Positions 1 through 9,600 of a DNA stretch of 64,000 bases are shown piece by piece (positions within the stretch are counted from its first letter, which is position 1; the number at the start of each line of letters is the position of its first letter). Both the position numbers and the translations under genes were made by a program. Origin of the DNA: Salisaeta longa DSM 21114 (GTDB taxonomy: Bacteria; Bacteroidota; Rhodothermia; Rhodothermales; Salinibacteraceae); NCBI RefSeq assembly GCF_000419585.1, contig NZ_ATTH01000001.1:270005-334004 (forward strand), in the 5' to 3' direction. The notes beneath the pieces are model-generated. The model was not told the DNA's origin and did no database searches. It worked only from the letters and a program-made list of their open reading frames with translations.

Positions 1-1
1 G

Positions 2-322
2 TTTGAGTATCTTTCACTTGGCTCCTCGCTCAACCTCTCCTATCGCTTCCTGCCGTACGCATCGGCAACGCCCTACATTACGCTCGGAGCGGGCCTGCGC
101 ACGCAGGGCACCAATCGGTTTGTGCTCGGCGAAACCCTGCTGCCACAAGCCACCGTGCGGGTGGGCATGGAAGCCATGGTTTCATCACGCTTCAGCGTTC
201 AGGTATCGGCCAATGGACAATATGTCTTTTATGATATGCTCGATGGCGTGAAGGTGGGTACCTACGACGATTCACTGTGGAGTGGGTCGATCGGATTTAT
301 TTACTACACCAGCTTTTTTTGA
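2..322 (+). CDS. C-terminal part of an outer-membrane beta-barrel protein (5' end outside window)
   Basis: The open frame enters from the left edge and ends after 107 residues, so only the C-terminus is visible. The residues alternate polar and hydrophobic in short strands separated by turns, and the last residues are aromatic (YYTSFF), as in outer-membrane barrels whose terminal Phe is the insertion signal. It lies directly upstream of two curlin-repeat genes. It could therefore be the barrel-like tail of a curli export component (CsgG-type) or of an unrelated porin-like protein. The visible part carries no motif that decides this, so a curli role is inferred only from position. Confidence 0.55.
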   Translation, partial: FEYLSLGSSLNLSYRFLPYASATPYITLGAGLRTQGTNRFVLGETLLPQATVRVGMEAMVSSRFSVQVSANGQYVFYDMLDGVKVGTYDDSLWSGSIGFIYYTSFF

Positions 323-624
323 TAAAAATTGTATACTACACAATGGTTATCCAAAGACGTACAGTTGCTGCATCTGGAAGCCGTTGCTTGGCCCTTTGCG
401 GACTGCTATACTGGCAATGCGCAACAAAAAATGCCTCCCGGCGCGTCTCTGCTGAACCCAGAGAACAACCGCGTGGAAGGCATGATGCGAGGCGCTGCAA
501 TGTTGCAACCTAGCGTTACACGCAATTCAGCGCGCCTCGCCGTTGTTCCTCTTGCCTCGCAATTTCTGCGGGCAAGAGTCTTTCTCTTACTCAACACAGA
601 CGCAGCGCAAGCTGCAGTAGACCC
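323..624. other. Intergenic region before the curlin genes
   Basis: About 300 bases separate the barrel gene from the first curlin gene. I see no convincing coding frame, hairpin terminator or consensus promoter. A TATACT hexamer lies near 338, without a matching -35 box. The curlin promoter is presumably in here. Confidence 0.4.
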
Positions 625-1314
625 ATGAAAAAAACACTCTCCTTAGTACTCACCCTGTTCCTGACGGTGGGATTGGCCTCGGCACAGAGCAGCGGCAGCG
701 AAGCCAAAATTAAAGCAACAGGAAACAACAATGACGTAACGGTCGAGCAAGTCCGTGGTGCGGACAATAACGCGTCGATCTGGGTTTCTGGTAATCAAAA
801 TGTGGTCTCCGAGTACCAGCGGGGCGATCGCAACCAGGTCCTGTTGGAAGTTGCCGGTGGCAGCAACGATGCCATACGGTCGAAGCAAATGGGCGACGAC
901 AACGCGATCTACGTTAATTTCCGCGGCGCCCGCCCGGCCCCGGTCTTCCAAAGCAATGATGTCGATAAGAACGACTTCTTGTTCCTCCAGGTTGGCAAAG
1001 AAAACATCTTTGGGGGTGCTGTTGCGGGTGACGGCAACAGTGGACAGTTCAAGCAATACGGCACAGGAAACACGCTGCTAGGTGATACTGATCTCGATGG
1101 AGATGGTGTCGACCGGTATGATGCCCAAGGGCTGATGATTGAAGGTCACCGCAATACCTTGCGTGGTCTTCAGCAGGGCCGTTTGAACACGGGCAAGATC
1201 ATGGCCACCGGAAACGGGAACCATCTGCGTTTCCAGCAGAAGGGCCAGCAGAACTACGGCGAAATCCTTGTGACGGGCGATGGCAACACCGCCCGTGTGA
1301 CGCAAGGGCAGTAG
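625..1314 (+). CDS. Curlin-repeat secreted protein (CsgA-like major fibre subunit)
   Basis: This 229-residue protein begins with a clear Sec signal peptide (MKKTLSLVLTLFLTVGLASA, cut before QSS). The rest is built of imperfect curlin-type repeats of about 20-25 residues rich in Asn, Gln and Gly, such as GNNNDVTVEQ, GNQNVVSEYQ, GDRNQVLLEV, GRLNTGKI and GDGNTARVTQ. In CsgA such repeats form the rungs of a beta-helical amyloid. The middle (about 95-175) is less regular, with inserted Asp-rich loops, one of which resembles a calcium-type DxDxDG motif. It is followed by a smaller curlin-like gene and a CsgH-like gene, so the cluster probably makes extracellular amyloid fibres. Which protein is the major subunit is inferred from size and order. 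Confidence 0.8.
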   Translation: MKKTLSLVLTLFLTVGLASAQSSGSEAKIKATGNNNDVTVEQVRGADNNASIWVSGNQNVVSEYQRGDRNQVLLEVAGGSNDAIRSKQMGDDNAIYVNFRGARPAPVFQSNDVDKNDFLFLQVGKENIFGGAVAGDGNSGQFKQYGTGNTLLGDTDLDGDGVDRYDAQGLMIEGHRNTLRGLQQGRLNTGKIMATGNGNHLRFQQKGQQNYGEILVTGDGNTARVTQGQ

Positions 1315-1453
1315 CGCGCGCGCAAGATTGCATTCACGCCGTAGGCGTACGTTGATCTTGCAGCCATCAGCGCCAACGTGCAAGGAGCGGGCAGCCCACC
1401 TCGGTGGTCGCGCCGGCTCCTTGCGCTTTTCTTTCACGTATCCCCTTAATCCT

Positions 1454-1993
1454 ATGAAAAACGTACGTACACCATTCGCCTATCTGCTGGGCTTTTTGCT
1501 AGGGATGGCCTGCCTAGCCCACTTGCCGCACACCATCCATGCGCAGCAAGCGCCCCAGGTGCCCGCAACAGAAGCGCCGACGGTGGTTCAGTCGTTGCAT
1601 CCATCGCTCGTGTTCACGACGCTCGATCGGTCCGAATTTCTGCTCACCGCGCCGTTCTTCACATCGGCCGCGGGCCGCGCGGGTAACAGCGCGCAGGTGC
1701 GAATTGACGGCAGGCAAAACGATCTGTCGCTCACGCAGGTGGGAAGGTTCAATGCCGCAACCATCCAACTGCTTCAGTCAGATGGCAACGTCGTGCGGGC
1801 CCGGCAGCAGGGGCGAGCCAACGAGCTCGGGCTGCTCATCCAAAACGGCGGCAGCAACCAACTGCACCTGTTGCAGCAGGGGCGGGGCCTGGAGCTCTCG
1901 CTCGAACTGCAGAACGTACGGGGGCTGAAGCCGCGGATTTCCCAAGTGGGCCCCCGGGCGTTGCCGCTCTACATAAAAGTCGAAGGCCCGTGA
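1454..1993 (+). CDS. Second curlin-repeat protein (CsgB-like minor subunit or nucleator)
   Basis: The chosen ATG gives a 179-residue protein with a signal peptide (MKNVRTPFAYLLGFLLGMAC, cut near AHA-QQ). The frame is open further upstream, but that extension is Arg-rich and not signal-like. From about residue 80 it has four curlin-type units with the spacing N-x5-Q-x-G-x-x-N, for example QNDLSLTQVGRFN, GNVVRARQQGRAN and NQLHLLQQG. It is shorter and less regular than the upstream curlin, which fits a nucleator. Its stop codon overlaps a GTG in the next frame, so translation of the CsgH-like gene may be coupled. The nucleator role is inference. Confidence 0.75.
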   Translation: MKNVRTPFAYLLGFLLGMACLAHLPHTIHAQQAPQVPATEAPTVVQSLHPSLVFTTLDRSEFLLTAPFFTSAAGRAGNSAQVRIDGRQNDLSLTQVGRFNAATIQLLQSDGNVVRARQQGRANELGLLIQNGGSNQLHLLQQGRGLELSLELQNVRGLKPRISQVGPRALPLYIKVEGP

Positions 1994-2037
1994 GCTGCGA
2001 CACGCTGCTACAAAGGAAGTGGAGATATGCCAAAGGT

Positions 2038-2439
2038 ATGCCCTCGATGAGCCATTGGCGCAAGCGTGCGTGGGGGCTCCTCCTGATTTTTCTTGTGCTG
2101 ACGATACTCGGCGCGCGCTTTACGTCTACCCATGACATTTGCGCGCGCGTCGTGTTTGACGGCCCGCCCCAGCAGTTGAGCGTTTACGGCGTGGTATCAT
2201 CCCCCACACCCATCCCGGATTCCCTTGAATACCGTTTGGTTGTGCGCCGCACCGGGCCTTCGGGAACGGTGCGTTCGGTACAAAGCGGTCGCTTTCGCGT
2301 CCGCCCACGTCCCGATACGCTGGGCCGCGTCACCATAAATGTTGCCGCGCACGATCGTCTCACGGCCACCCTGCGTATTCTGCACAACACGCAGGTGGTG
2401 GCAACCGATGAGCGGCAGGTGCGCGGCTCGCCTCCCTAA
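2038..2439 (+). CDS. CsgH-like curli assembly chaperone
   Basis: This is a small protein of about 133 residues with an N-terminal membrane or signal segment (WGLLLIFLVLTILGARF). It is followed by one beta-sandwich domain containing YRLVVRRTGPSGTVRSVQSG. That pattern matches the strand-Ser/Gly-loop-strand region of CsgC/CsgH periplasmic proteins, which hold back premature curlin amyloid formation. The start is uncertain. A GTG at 1990 overlaps the upstream stop, ATG 2038 is in frame, and ATG 2047 follows an AAAGG at good spacing and would begin directly at the signal segment. Its place behind two curlin genes supports the assignment, but the sequence match is only at fold or motif level. Confidence 0.6.
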   Translation: MPSMSHWRKRAWGLLLIFLVLTILGARFTSTHDICARVVFDGPPQQLSVYGVVSSPTPIPDSLEYRLVVRRTGPSGTVRSVQSGRFRVRPRPDTLGRVTINVAAHDRLTATLRILHNTQVVATDERQVRGSPP

Positions 2440-2458
2440 CCCCTTCATACGCATTCCC

Positions 2459-3106
2459 ATGTCCTACCTTATTCGCTTATGCCTAGCAGGCGCGTTCGTC
2501 CTGGCGGCAACCGCATGCGAAACCGCCACCCTCGGCCCTACGCTCTTAGGTAGCATTGACGGGCGCGTGCTCACGGCCAAAGACAATCGCCCGGTGCCCA
2601 ACGCAAACATAACGACCACGCCAGCCACGGGCGCGTACGTGACGGCCGAGGACGGCACATTTCGCATCAATGACATCGAGGCAGGCACCTACAACATTAC
2701 CGTGCGACGTACGGGCTACACGGCCAACACGGTGGCCGTGGCCGTGCGCGACGACGAGGTGACGCCCGCCACGATTTTTCTGGAAGCTGATGATGCAAAC
2801 GACCCTTCCAGCGCAGACTCCTTGCTATCGGCCGAGATTGTGAACTGGGCCAACCGGCGCATCAACAGCGACACAACGTTTGTTGACATCGAGTACCGCG
2901 TTCAGAACGTAGGATCCGATGATATTGCGCGGTACGAGCTATACATCCGCATTAACACGACCACCGATTCGTTCTACGGCGAGATCTCGGGCGATTCCTT
3001 GCGTGTAGCACAGTCCGATATCGGTACGTTCGTCAAGTTTATCCGGAGCAACCAGGCGCAGGAAGTGAACATCGAGGACGTCTACGTGGAGACGACCGAA
3101 GAATAA
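2459..3106 (+). CDS. Lipoprotein with carboxypeptidase-regulatory-like domain
   Basis: The 215-residue product starts with a lipoprotein signal ending in the lipobox LAATAC (Cys20), so it should be membrane-anchored by lipid. Residues about 30-110 form a carboxypeptidase-regulatory-like beta-sandwich (GRVLTAKDNRPVPNANI, GTYNITVRRTGY), a common surface-protein module in Bacteroidota. Residues 125-215 form a second beta-rich domain of unknown family (SAEIVNWANRRI, VDIEYRVQNVGSDDIARYEL). It starts 19 bases after the CsgH-like gene and is probably in the same transcript. Whether it helps anchor or assemble the fibres is unknown. Confidence 0.65.
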   Translation: MSYLIRLCLAGAFVLAATACETATLGPTLLGSIDGRVLTAKDNRPVPNANITTTPATGAYVTAEDGTFRINDIEAGTYNITVRRTGYTANTVAVAVRDDEVTPATIFLEADDANDPSSADSLLSAEIVNWANRRINSDTTFVDIEYRVQNVGSDDIARYELYIRINTTTDSFYGEISGDSLRVAQSDIGTFVKFIRSNQAQEVNIEDVYVETTEE

Positions 3107-3220
3107 CGATTCCACAGGGTGTGCATCCCCGCTGCAACCCGTTCCACGACGCAGCTGATGGACGGCGGTGCTGTGACCTTTTGGGCCTCGGTATTTCATT
3201 TGCCCGGATTGCTAAGTCCG

Positions 3221-3676
3221 TTAGCGCTCTTCAATGACCTGCGTATCGGCAAGCACATCCCCCCACCGGCGCCCGCGCTCGTCGGTGAGGGCGCGGTAGC
3301 CCTCGTACATCGCAAGGCCAAGGCTTAGGGCAACCACCCCCGGAATGAACAACCAGCCAATCAGCGGAATGTACAGGAGGACGCCGGCCAGTGCGCCGAT
3401 GCCAAACATCCAGTTCCGCCGTACGGACCGCTCAAGGTCGATCGGCCCGCCATCGGTATGGCGCACGTCCAGGTTGAGCACGTATTTGCCAACCGAGCGA
3501 CCGTTCAGCCCGTCGATTTCAAGCCCATCGCGCGCGACGAGGTACAGGCCCCCCACGAGGCCACCGATGAACGGAATAGCGCCAAAGAGGCCGGCGACGA
3601 GCCCGTCAATCAAGAGTGCGGCCAACCGACGAGTAAACGCAGGAGCTGCATAGGTAGGGGAAAAAGATGTGCGCAT
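3221..3676 (-). CDS. RDD family integral membrane protein
   Basis: This 151-residue protein matches the RDD family: an Arg-Asp pair near the start of the first helix (FTRRLAALLIDGLV), a GRSVGKYVLNLDV segment with the usual charged loop, and three hydrophobic segments. It ends with a short polar tail containing WGDVLADTQVIEER. RDD proteins are poorly understood, and some act as Na+/H+ antiporters in halophiles. It is downstream of and codirectional with the lipoprotein gene that ends at 3835, 158 bases away, so cotranscription is possible but not shown. Confidence 0.8.
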   Translation of the reverse strand: MRTSFSPTYAAPAFTRRLAALLIDGLVAGLFGAIPFIGGLVGGLYLVARDGLEIDGLNGRSVGKYVLNLDVRHTDGGPIDLERSVRRNWMFGIGALAGVLLYIPLIGWLFIPGVVALSLGLAMYEGYRALTDERGRRWGDVLADTQVIEER

Positions 3677-3834
3677 GACGTTGGGTGCCTAGGGGAGGGT
3701 GAGATTGCGATAGTGCACCGTAGTGGGAGTCCTGGCCTCGGTTGGGAAGAGCCGCGGGCGGCCAAAAAACAGCAGCAGGAGGAGCGCCCGATGCGTCTCC
3801 CCCTGCCGGCCCGATGAATGCTGTAGTGCAGCGT

Positions 3835-5010
3835 TTACCGAAGCGGTCGGTCGAAGGCCTCCAAGAGTGCGTTCTGCAGGCGCTCAGAGAGGACCTGCTG
3901 CTTATCAACCGGCCCGCGCAAGAACGTACCGGTATCGCTGGAGCTCGACGCCTGGTAGTAGCCAAACGTGTCGCCGCCGTTGTCGTCAATACTTGGCGTA
4001 CCGCCCGACACGTTGATCTCGAACACGCGCCAGGTATTGCCCGACTGGGCCGTGGCTGCCGGCGGATTGTACGTTTCAATCAGCCCGTTTTCGCCGTAGA
4101 AGTCCACCTTCGCGGGCGACGATTCGATGCCGAGCGCGCCATCTGCGCTTTGGTTGGCGTAGTTATGCACCGAGTAGCGATACATCCCATCGCGCAGGGC
4201 GGTGATGGTTACGGTCTCGGGCCCGTAGCTCGTGATATCGTCGAGGTCGAGGTTGGCCTCTGCGCCGCTGGGGGTTTGATTGGAGTAGTACACGTGGAAG
4301 CGCCCGCTGCCCGCATCGGGGCCGGTTAGGTGCGAGTCCAGGTCGTCCGGCGTCTCGCCCCACGAAAGCACAATGCGGAATTGACCGTCGGCCAGTTCCT
4401 CCGAGCTCGCCGAGCTGCCCAGGTCGTTGGTGCCCTCCTGGAGGGGTACCTCTTCCACAATCTGCGGGAAGTAGCCCGCGGCACGGATGACGCACAGGTA
4501 CGTGCCGGTTGGGGCGTTTTGTAGCTCGTACGTTCCGCTCTCGTTGGCCTCAAAGATGAGATCGGCCAGCGCCCGGCTGGTGTCCGTCTCCGTAGAGAAT
4601 GCAATCTCGGCGTTGGGGATGGGGTCGCCAGTGGTCGCGTCGAGCACCTGCCCGGTGATCGTTGCAGGGCCGAGGAGCGTTTCAGCCGGTGCGGTTATGT
4701 TGCCGGTTACATCAACAGAAAAGGACGTGCCTTCGTACCCCGGCGCTTCGACGGTAATGGTGTAGGTTCCTTCAGAGAGCCCGGTGATTTCGTAGGTGCC
4801 GTCTTCATTGGTTGTGCCGGATCCTACCGTTTCGCCGTCTTGGGTGGCGCGTACCGTTGCGTTTTCAACGCCCCGGTCGGTTACGTTCTGCAGTTCGCCC
4901 GTTAGGGTGAAGGTTTCTGGGGTGCTGCTGGAATCGCAACCGACGAACAGGAGCAAGCCCGTGAGAAGGAGGAGAAGCGTACCGCGCGTATATGTTTGTA
5001 AACGTAGCAT
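3835..5010 (-). CDS. Lipoprotein with two carboxypeptidase-regulatory domains and a YfaP-like (DUF2135) domain
   Basis: The chosen ATG gives 391 residues with a lipoprotein signal (MLRLQTYTRGTLLLLLTGLL) and lipobox LFVGC. A GGTGA ribosome site lies just upstream. ATG 5025 is also possible but lacks such a site. Two carboxypeptidase-regulatory-like sandwiches follow (about 30-105 and 107-190; GTYEITGLSEGTYTITV and GQVLDATTGDPIPNAEI). A domain resembling DUF2135/YfaP comes next, with the hallmark LSWGETPDDLDSHLTGP and YRYSVHNYANQS. The C-terminal 50 residues are polar. It probably sits on the outer membrane surface. No enzymatic motif is seen. Confidence 0.65.
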   Translation of the reverse strand: MLRLQTYTRGTLLLLLTGLLLFVGCDSSSTPETFTLTGELQNVTDRGVENATVRATQDGETVGSGTTNEDGTYEITGLSEGTYTITVEAPGYEGTSFSVDVTGNITAPAETLLGPATITGQVLDATTGDPIPNAEIAFSTETDTSRALADLIFEANESGTYELQNAPTGTYLCVIRAAGYFPQIVEEVPLQEGTNDLGSSASSEELADGQFRIVLSWGETPDDLDSHLTGPDAGSGRFHVYYSNQTPSGAEANLDLDDITSYGPETVTITALRDGMYRYSVHNYANQSADGALGIESSPAKVDFYGENGLIETYNPPAATAQSGNTWRVFEINVSGGTPSIDDNGGDTFGYYQASSSSDTGTFLRGPVDKQQVLSERLQNALLEAFDRPLR

Positions 5011-5193
5011 AGGTTTAGTCACCATCAATGTGTAATATGCGTGTGGGCACAATTGCAGGAGCAAGGTGCCCCAGTGATGTTCATATTGACGTGCGTAATT
5101 CGTGGGTGAAACCGGACACGCGCTGTGCTGCGGAGCACGCGCAACAGGCAGGCGTTTGCATATGGTGTGCACATTCCAACCAACGCAGCGCTT

Positions 5194-5400
5194 ATGTTTA
5201 CCAACCGCGCCTTTCGGTCGTGGCTGCACGTGGGAGTTGGTGCTGCGGCCTTTGCTGCCTGCTTCTTGCTCATTATGTTGCTCGTGGAGCAAGTGACCGT
5301 CGGGGCGGCGCGGGCCACGCCGGCGGTTTGGGCCGTGCCAGGGGCGGCCTTTCTGGGATATGTAGCGACGGCTTGGTTGCTGCGTAGCGCGCCCGAATAG
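5194..5400 (+). CDS. Small two-helix membrane protein (hypothetical)
   Basis: This possible 68-residue product has two hydrophobic stretches (HVGVGAAAFAACFLLIMLL and VWAVPGAAFLGYVATAWLL) separated by a short polar loop. The frame is open further upstream, but ATG 5194 places the first helix close to the N-terminus. No family is recognised. It lies between a divergent lipoprotein gene and the phenylalanine hydroxylase gene. The regular membrane pattern is the only support, so it may be spurious. Confidence 0.35.
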   Translation: MFTNRAFRSWLHVGVGAAAFAACFLLIMLLVEQVTVGAARATPAVWAVPGAAFLGYVATAWLLRSAPE

Positions 5401-5553
5401 ATTCCGGTGTACTCCGGACAAGAATCATAGCCCGGATGTGTGCATTGGTATACGGGCTGTAGCACTTGGCGACTATGCTCATTGCATGCACACTGGAAGC
5501 GGTTCCGAAATGGCCGTTTCGCTCGTTTTACTTTCACCAACTGCCTGTAGACC

Positions 5554-6396
5554 ATGGCTGAGGAACCAGTTGTTGACACCCCGACGCCCGAAGACGAATT
5601 GTCGGCGTACGAAAAAGCAACGGAAGATGGCGACGTCGATCCGCGGTGTATCCCGCAAAAGCTTGAAGGGCGCCCGCCCATCGGCGAAGAGATCGAGTAC
5701 CCCGAGTACCCTGCCGAGGATCATGAAACATGGCAGATCCTGGTGGAGCGCCAGATGGAGCAGCTCCCCGGGCGAGCCTGCGCGGCGTATCTGAAAGGAC
5801 AGGACGTGCTCAAGCTGGAGGCCGACCGGCTGCCGTCGCTGGCCAACCTGAGCGATCGCCTGCATGAGGCGACGGGCTGGAAGGTGGCCAAGGTGCCCGG
5901 GCTGATCCACGAGAAGGATTTCTTTAGCCTGCTGGCCGAGCGCATCTTTCCCTCGACCAACTACGTACGCGGCCGCGACGAAATTGACTACACGCCGGCG
6001 CCCGACTGCTTCCACGACATCTTCGGCCACATGCCGATGCTCACGCAGCCGGACTTTGCCGATTTCTATCAGTTGTTTGGGCAGGCGGCGCTGAACGCGG
6101 AGGGCGCCGACCGGCAGCGGCTGGAACGTTTCCACTGGTTCACGGTCGAGTTTGGATTGCTGCGCGAGAAAGGCGAAACGCGCATCTTTGGCGCGGGCAT
6201 CGTGTCGTCGAACAACGAGGTGACGCACGCCCTCTCCGACGAGGTGACCACGCATCCGTTTGATCCTGAGCACATCGTCGAGAAGGATTACGACGTGTGG
6301 CATCTGCAAGATGAGCTGTTTGTCCTCGATTCGTTCGAGCAGCTGGTCGATGGCTTCCGTCGCTGGACGACAAGCCGCGGCCTGCTCGACGGGTAG
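5554..6396 (+). CDS. phhA: Phenylalanine 4-monooxygenase (phenylalanine hydroxylase)
   Basis: This enzyme hydroxylates phenylalanine to tyrosine with tetrahydropterin and O2. The 280-residue protein has the biopterin-dependent aromatic amino acid hydroxylase catalytic domain without the animal regulatory domain, which is typical for bacteria. The iron ligands are visible as His154 and His159 in CFHDIFGHMPML and Glu199 in FTVEFGL. The pterin-binding region VPGLIHEKDFF is intact. The N-terminal 35 residues are acidic and probably disordered, as in halophiles. It is monocistronic, with a terminator hairpin directly downstream. Tyrosine is the precursor of the PYP chromophore encoded about 6 kb away, but this link is only suggestive. 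Confidence 0.93.
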   Translation: MAEEPVVDTPTPEDELSAYEKATEDGDVDPRCIPQKLEGRPPIGEEIEYPEYPAEDHETWQILVERQMEQLPGRACAAYLKGQDVLKLEADRLPSLANLSDRLHEATGWKVAKVPGLIHEKDFFSLLAERIFPSTNYVRGRDEIDYTPAPDCFHDIFGHMPMLTQPDFADFYQLFGQAALNAEGADRQRLERFHWFTVEFGLLREKGETRIFGAGIVSSNNEVTHALSDEVTTHPFDPEHIVEKDYDVWHLQDELFVLDSFEQLVDGFRRWTTSRGLLDG

Positions 6397-6421
6397 TGCG
6401 AACGTATCAACGAATGATGTG

Positions 6422-6460
6422 GAAAGGCCCTGGCGGAGGACTCCGCGAGGGCCTTTGCTT
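6422..6460 (+). terminator. Terminator hairpin of phhA
   Basis: A long stem pairs AAAGGCCCT with AGGGCCTTT, with an inner GCGGAG/CTCCGC stem, and is followed by GCTTT. It begins 26 bases after the phhA stop codon and is oriented for the plus strand. Confidence 0.6.
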
Positions 6461-6509
6461 TGCGGCAATCCACTACTTTTTGGGTGGAATCCGCCAATTA
6501 CGGCACAAA

Positions 6510-6536
6510 AAAGGCACGCCCCCACAGGGCGTGCCC
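6510..6536 (-). terminator. Terminator hairpin, copy within first repeat unit
   Basis: The stem GGCACGCCC/GGGCGTGCC has a 5-base loop and is followed on the minus strand by TTTTTT. It is the second, distal copy of the terminator behind the 2-oxoglutarate dehydrogenase gene. Confidence 0.7.
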
Positions 6537-6585
6537 TGCGGCAATCCACTACTTTTTGGGTGGAATCCGCCAATTACGGCACAAA

Positions 6586-6612
6586 AAAGGCACGCCCCCA
6601 CAGGGCGTGCCC
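6586..6612 (-). terminator. Terminator hairpin of the 2-oxoglutarate dehydrogenase gene
   Basis: It has the same 9-bp stem as the first repeat unit and lies 26 bases after the stop codon at 6639. A run of T follows on the minus strand, as in intrinsic terminators. Confidence 0.75.
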
Positions 6613-6638
6613 TTCGTCGTCAATCGTGCGTGCGCCTG

Positions 6639-9600
6639 TCAGACGTCGAGTGCTTCGGTGACGAGCTTCTCCTGCTCGCGCTTGTGCACCTTCGCCGACC
6701 CGGTGGCCGGGCTAGCGCTGGAGGGGCGTCCGACGTACCGAACGCGCTCCTCGCACGTGCCGCGCACGCCTTCGAGCAGTGCATCGAGGCGGGGGCGCAG
6801 GAAGGACCACGCGCCCATGTTTTCGGGCTCTTCTTGCACCCACAGCACATCGCGAGCCCCGGCGTAGCGCTCCAACTCGGCGCGCACATCGTCTTTCGGG
6901 AACGGATAGTACTGCTCGATACGGGTGATGGCAATGCGATCGCGCCGGTCGTCGTCTTCCAGCGCCTTCACAAGGTCGTAGTACACCTTGCCGCTACAGA
7001 AGATGTGGCGCTCGGCGGCGTCGGGATCGGTGGTGGCCGGAATCAGCTCTTGCACGCCGCCCTCTACAAGGTCCTGCGGCGACGATACGCACAGCGGATG
7101 CCGCAGCAGGCTCTTCGGCGTCATGATGACGAGCGGCTTCTTCTGGTCGCGCTTCACCTGCCGGCGCAGCGCGTGGAAGTAATTGGCCGGCGTCGAGAAG
7201 TTCGCCACGATCATGTTTTGCTCGGCACACAGCTGCAGGTAGCGCTCCAGGCGGGCCGACGAGTGCTCCGGGCCCTGGCCCTCGAAGCCGTGGGGCAGCA
7301 GCAGCACGAGGCTTGACGTTTGCCCCCACTTCTCCTCGGCCGAGGACACAAACTGATCCCAGATGATCTGGGCGCCGTTGGCAAAGTCGCCAAACTGCGC
7401 TTCCCACACCACAAGCGCCTCGGGATCGGCTACGGAATAGCCATACTCGAACCCGCTCGCGGCGTACTCCGAGAGGAGGCTGTCGTAAATAAGCAGCGTG
7501 GCCTGTTCGTCCGTCAGGTTGTTGAGGGGCGTGTACTCCTCGCCGGTTTCCTGATCGATGAGTACCGCGTGGCGCTGACTGAACGTGGCCCGGCGGGTGT
7601 CCTGGCCGCTCATGCGCACGGTGGTGCCTTCTTGCAGGAGGGTGCCCAGGGCGAGGGTCTCGGCAAACGCCCAGTCGATGCGTTCTTCTTCATAAAAGAG
7701 TGCATCGCGCTTATCAAACTGGCGCTTTAGCTTGCGGTGCACGTTAAAGTCGGCCGGCAGGTCGGTAAGAGCGGTTACCACGCGCTCCAGGTGCTCGCGC
7801 TGCGCGGTGGTGTCTACGCTGGGCAGCTGGGCATCGCCTTTTCGCTGCGCGCGCTGCTCAATGACCTTGTCGGCATCCTTCTCCTCCAGGTCTTTGGTCC
7901 GGTCGAAGGCCTCCTGCAGGCGGTCGCGGTAGTCGTCGAGCATCTGCTCGGCCTCGTCGGGTTCAATTTCGCCGCGGCGCAGCAGCAGCTCGGTGTACAG
8001 CTTGCGGGCCGACCGCTTGGCCTCAATCTTCTCGTACAAGAGGGGCTGCGTGAAGGTGGGCTCGTCGCCCTCGTTGTGCCCGTGCACGCGGTAGCACATC
8101 ATGTCGATGACGACATCTTTGTTGAAGCGCTGGCGGTACTCCAGCGCGAGGCGCGCGATGCGTACACACGCCTCGGGGTCATCGCCGTTGACGTGAAAGA
8201 TGGGCGCTTCGATGGCGCGCGCGAGGTCGGTGGCGTAGGTTGAAGAGCGGGCGTCGGCCGGGACGGTCGTAAAGCCAATCTGGTTGTTGATGACCAGGTG
8301 GATGGTGCCGCCCGTTTTATAGCCGCGCAGCTGGCTCAGGTTAAGCGTTTCGGCCACCACGCCCTGCCCTGGAAAGGCCGCATCGCCGTGCACGAGCAAC
8401 GGAAAGACGGCGTCGAACGACTCATCGTCGGCATCCATCGACGGATCGCCGGGGGCCGCGCCGCGCCGCAGGTTTTGCTTGGCGCGCACCATGCCCTCTA
8501 CGGTCGGGTTCACCGCTTCGAGGTGGCTGGGGTTCGAGGCGAGGTTCACCTCAATGGTTGCGCCGTTGCGCGACGTCACCGTTCCGCTGGCGCCCAGGTG
8601 ATACTTTACATCGCCCGAGCCCTGCGTGGTGCTCGGATCGATGTTGCCTTCAAACTCCGAGAAAATCTGCTCGTACGGCTTGCCAATGATGTTGGCCAGC
8701 ACGTTGAGGCGTCCGCGGTGGGCCATCCCCATGATGGCTTCTTGCACGCCGGCATCGGCCGCATCCGAAAGGATGGTGTCGATGAGTGGAATCATCGTCT
8801 CGGCACCTTCCAACGAAAACCGCTTGTGGCCGATGTACTTGGTGTGCAGAAAGCGCTCGAACGCCTCGGCGGCATTCAGCTTTTGCATGATGCGCTTGCG
8901 TTCCTCGTGGTCGAGCGGCTCGGCGTTGCGCATCGGCTCGATCCGATGCTGAATCCAGCCCTTCTCCTCGGGATCGGAGAGGTGCATGAAGGCCGTACCG
9001 ATCTTTCGCGTGTAGGCCTCGCGCAGGATGGAGAGGATCTCGCGCAGGGGCAGCACCTCTTCGCCGCCCAGCCCGCCGGTGATAAACTCGCGGTCGAGGT
9101 CCCACACGGTAAGGCCGTACGTGGCCGGATCGAGCTCCTTGTGGTACTGCCACTGGTAGCCCAGCGGGTTGGTGTCGGCCTGCAAGTGGCCGCGCACCCG
9201 GTAGGCGCGAATCAGCTGGAGGACCGCCGCCTGCTTCTCGGTCATGTCCAGCGTGTCCTTAAGCTGACCGTTGCCCAGCTGCGGGGTTGAGTCGGGCGTC
9301 AGGCGAAACGGCTGGTAGGGCACGTTCAGGTCGGCAAACAGGCCCTCGTAGAAGTCGTCCTCACCCATCAGGAGCGACTCGACATAGTTCAAGAAGGCGC
9401 CGCTCTCAGCGCCCTGAATGACACGGTGATCGTAGGTGGAGGTGAGCGTCATGACCGGCGAGACGCCCGTGCGGCTGACATCGTCGGGCGCGTAGCCGCG
9501 GTACTCGGGCGGGTAGCCGATGGCCCCGGCTCCAATGATGACGCCCTGCCCCGGCATCAGGCGGGCCACGCTCATCGACGTTCCAATCATGCCCGGATTG

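Larger units (their letters stand above)
6461..6612. repeat. Perfect tandem duplication, two 76-bp copies
   Basis: Positions 6461-6536 and 6537-6612 are identical, as far as I can see base for base. Each copy contains the sequence GGCACGCCC-CCACA-GGGCGTGCC preceded by a run of A, which on the minus strand is a strong stem with a T tract. The duplication lies between the ends of two convergent genes. Confidence 0.9.
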
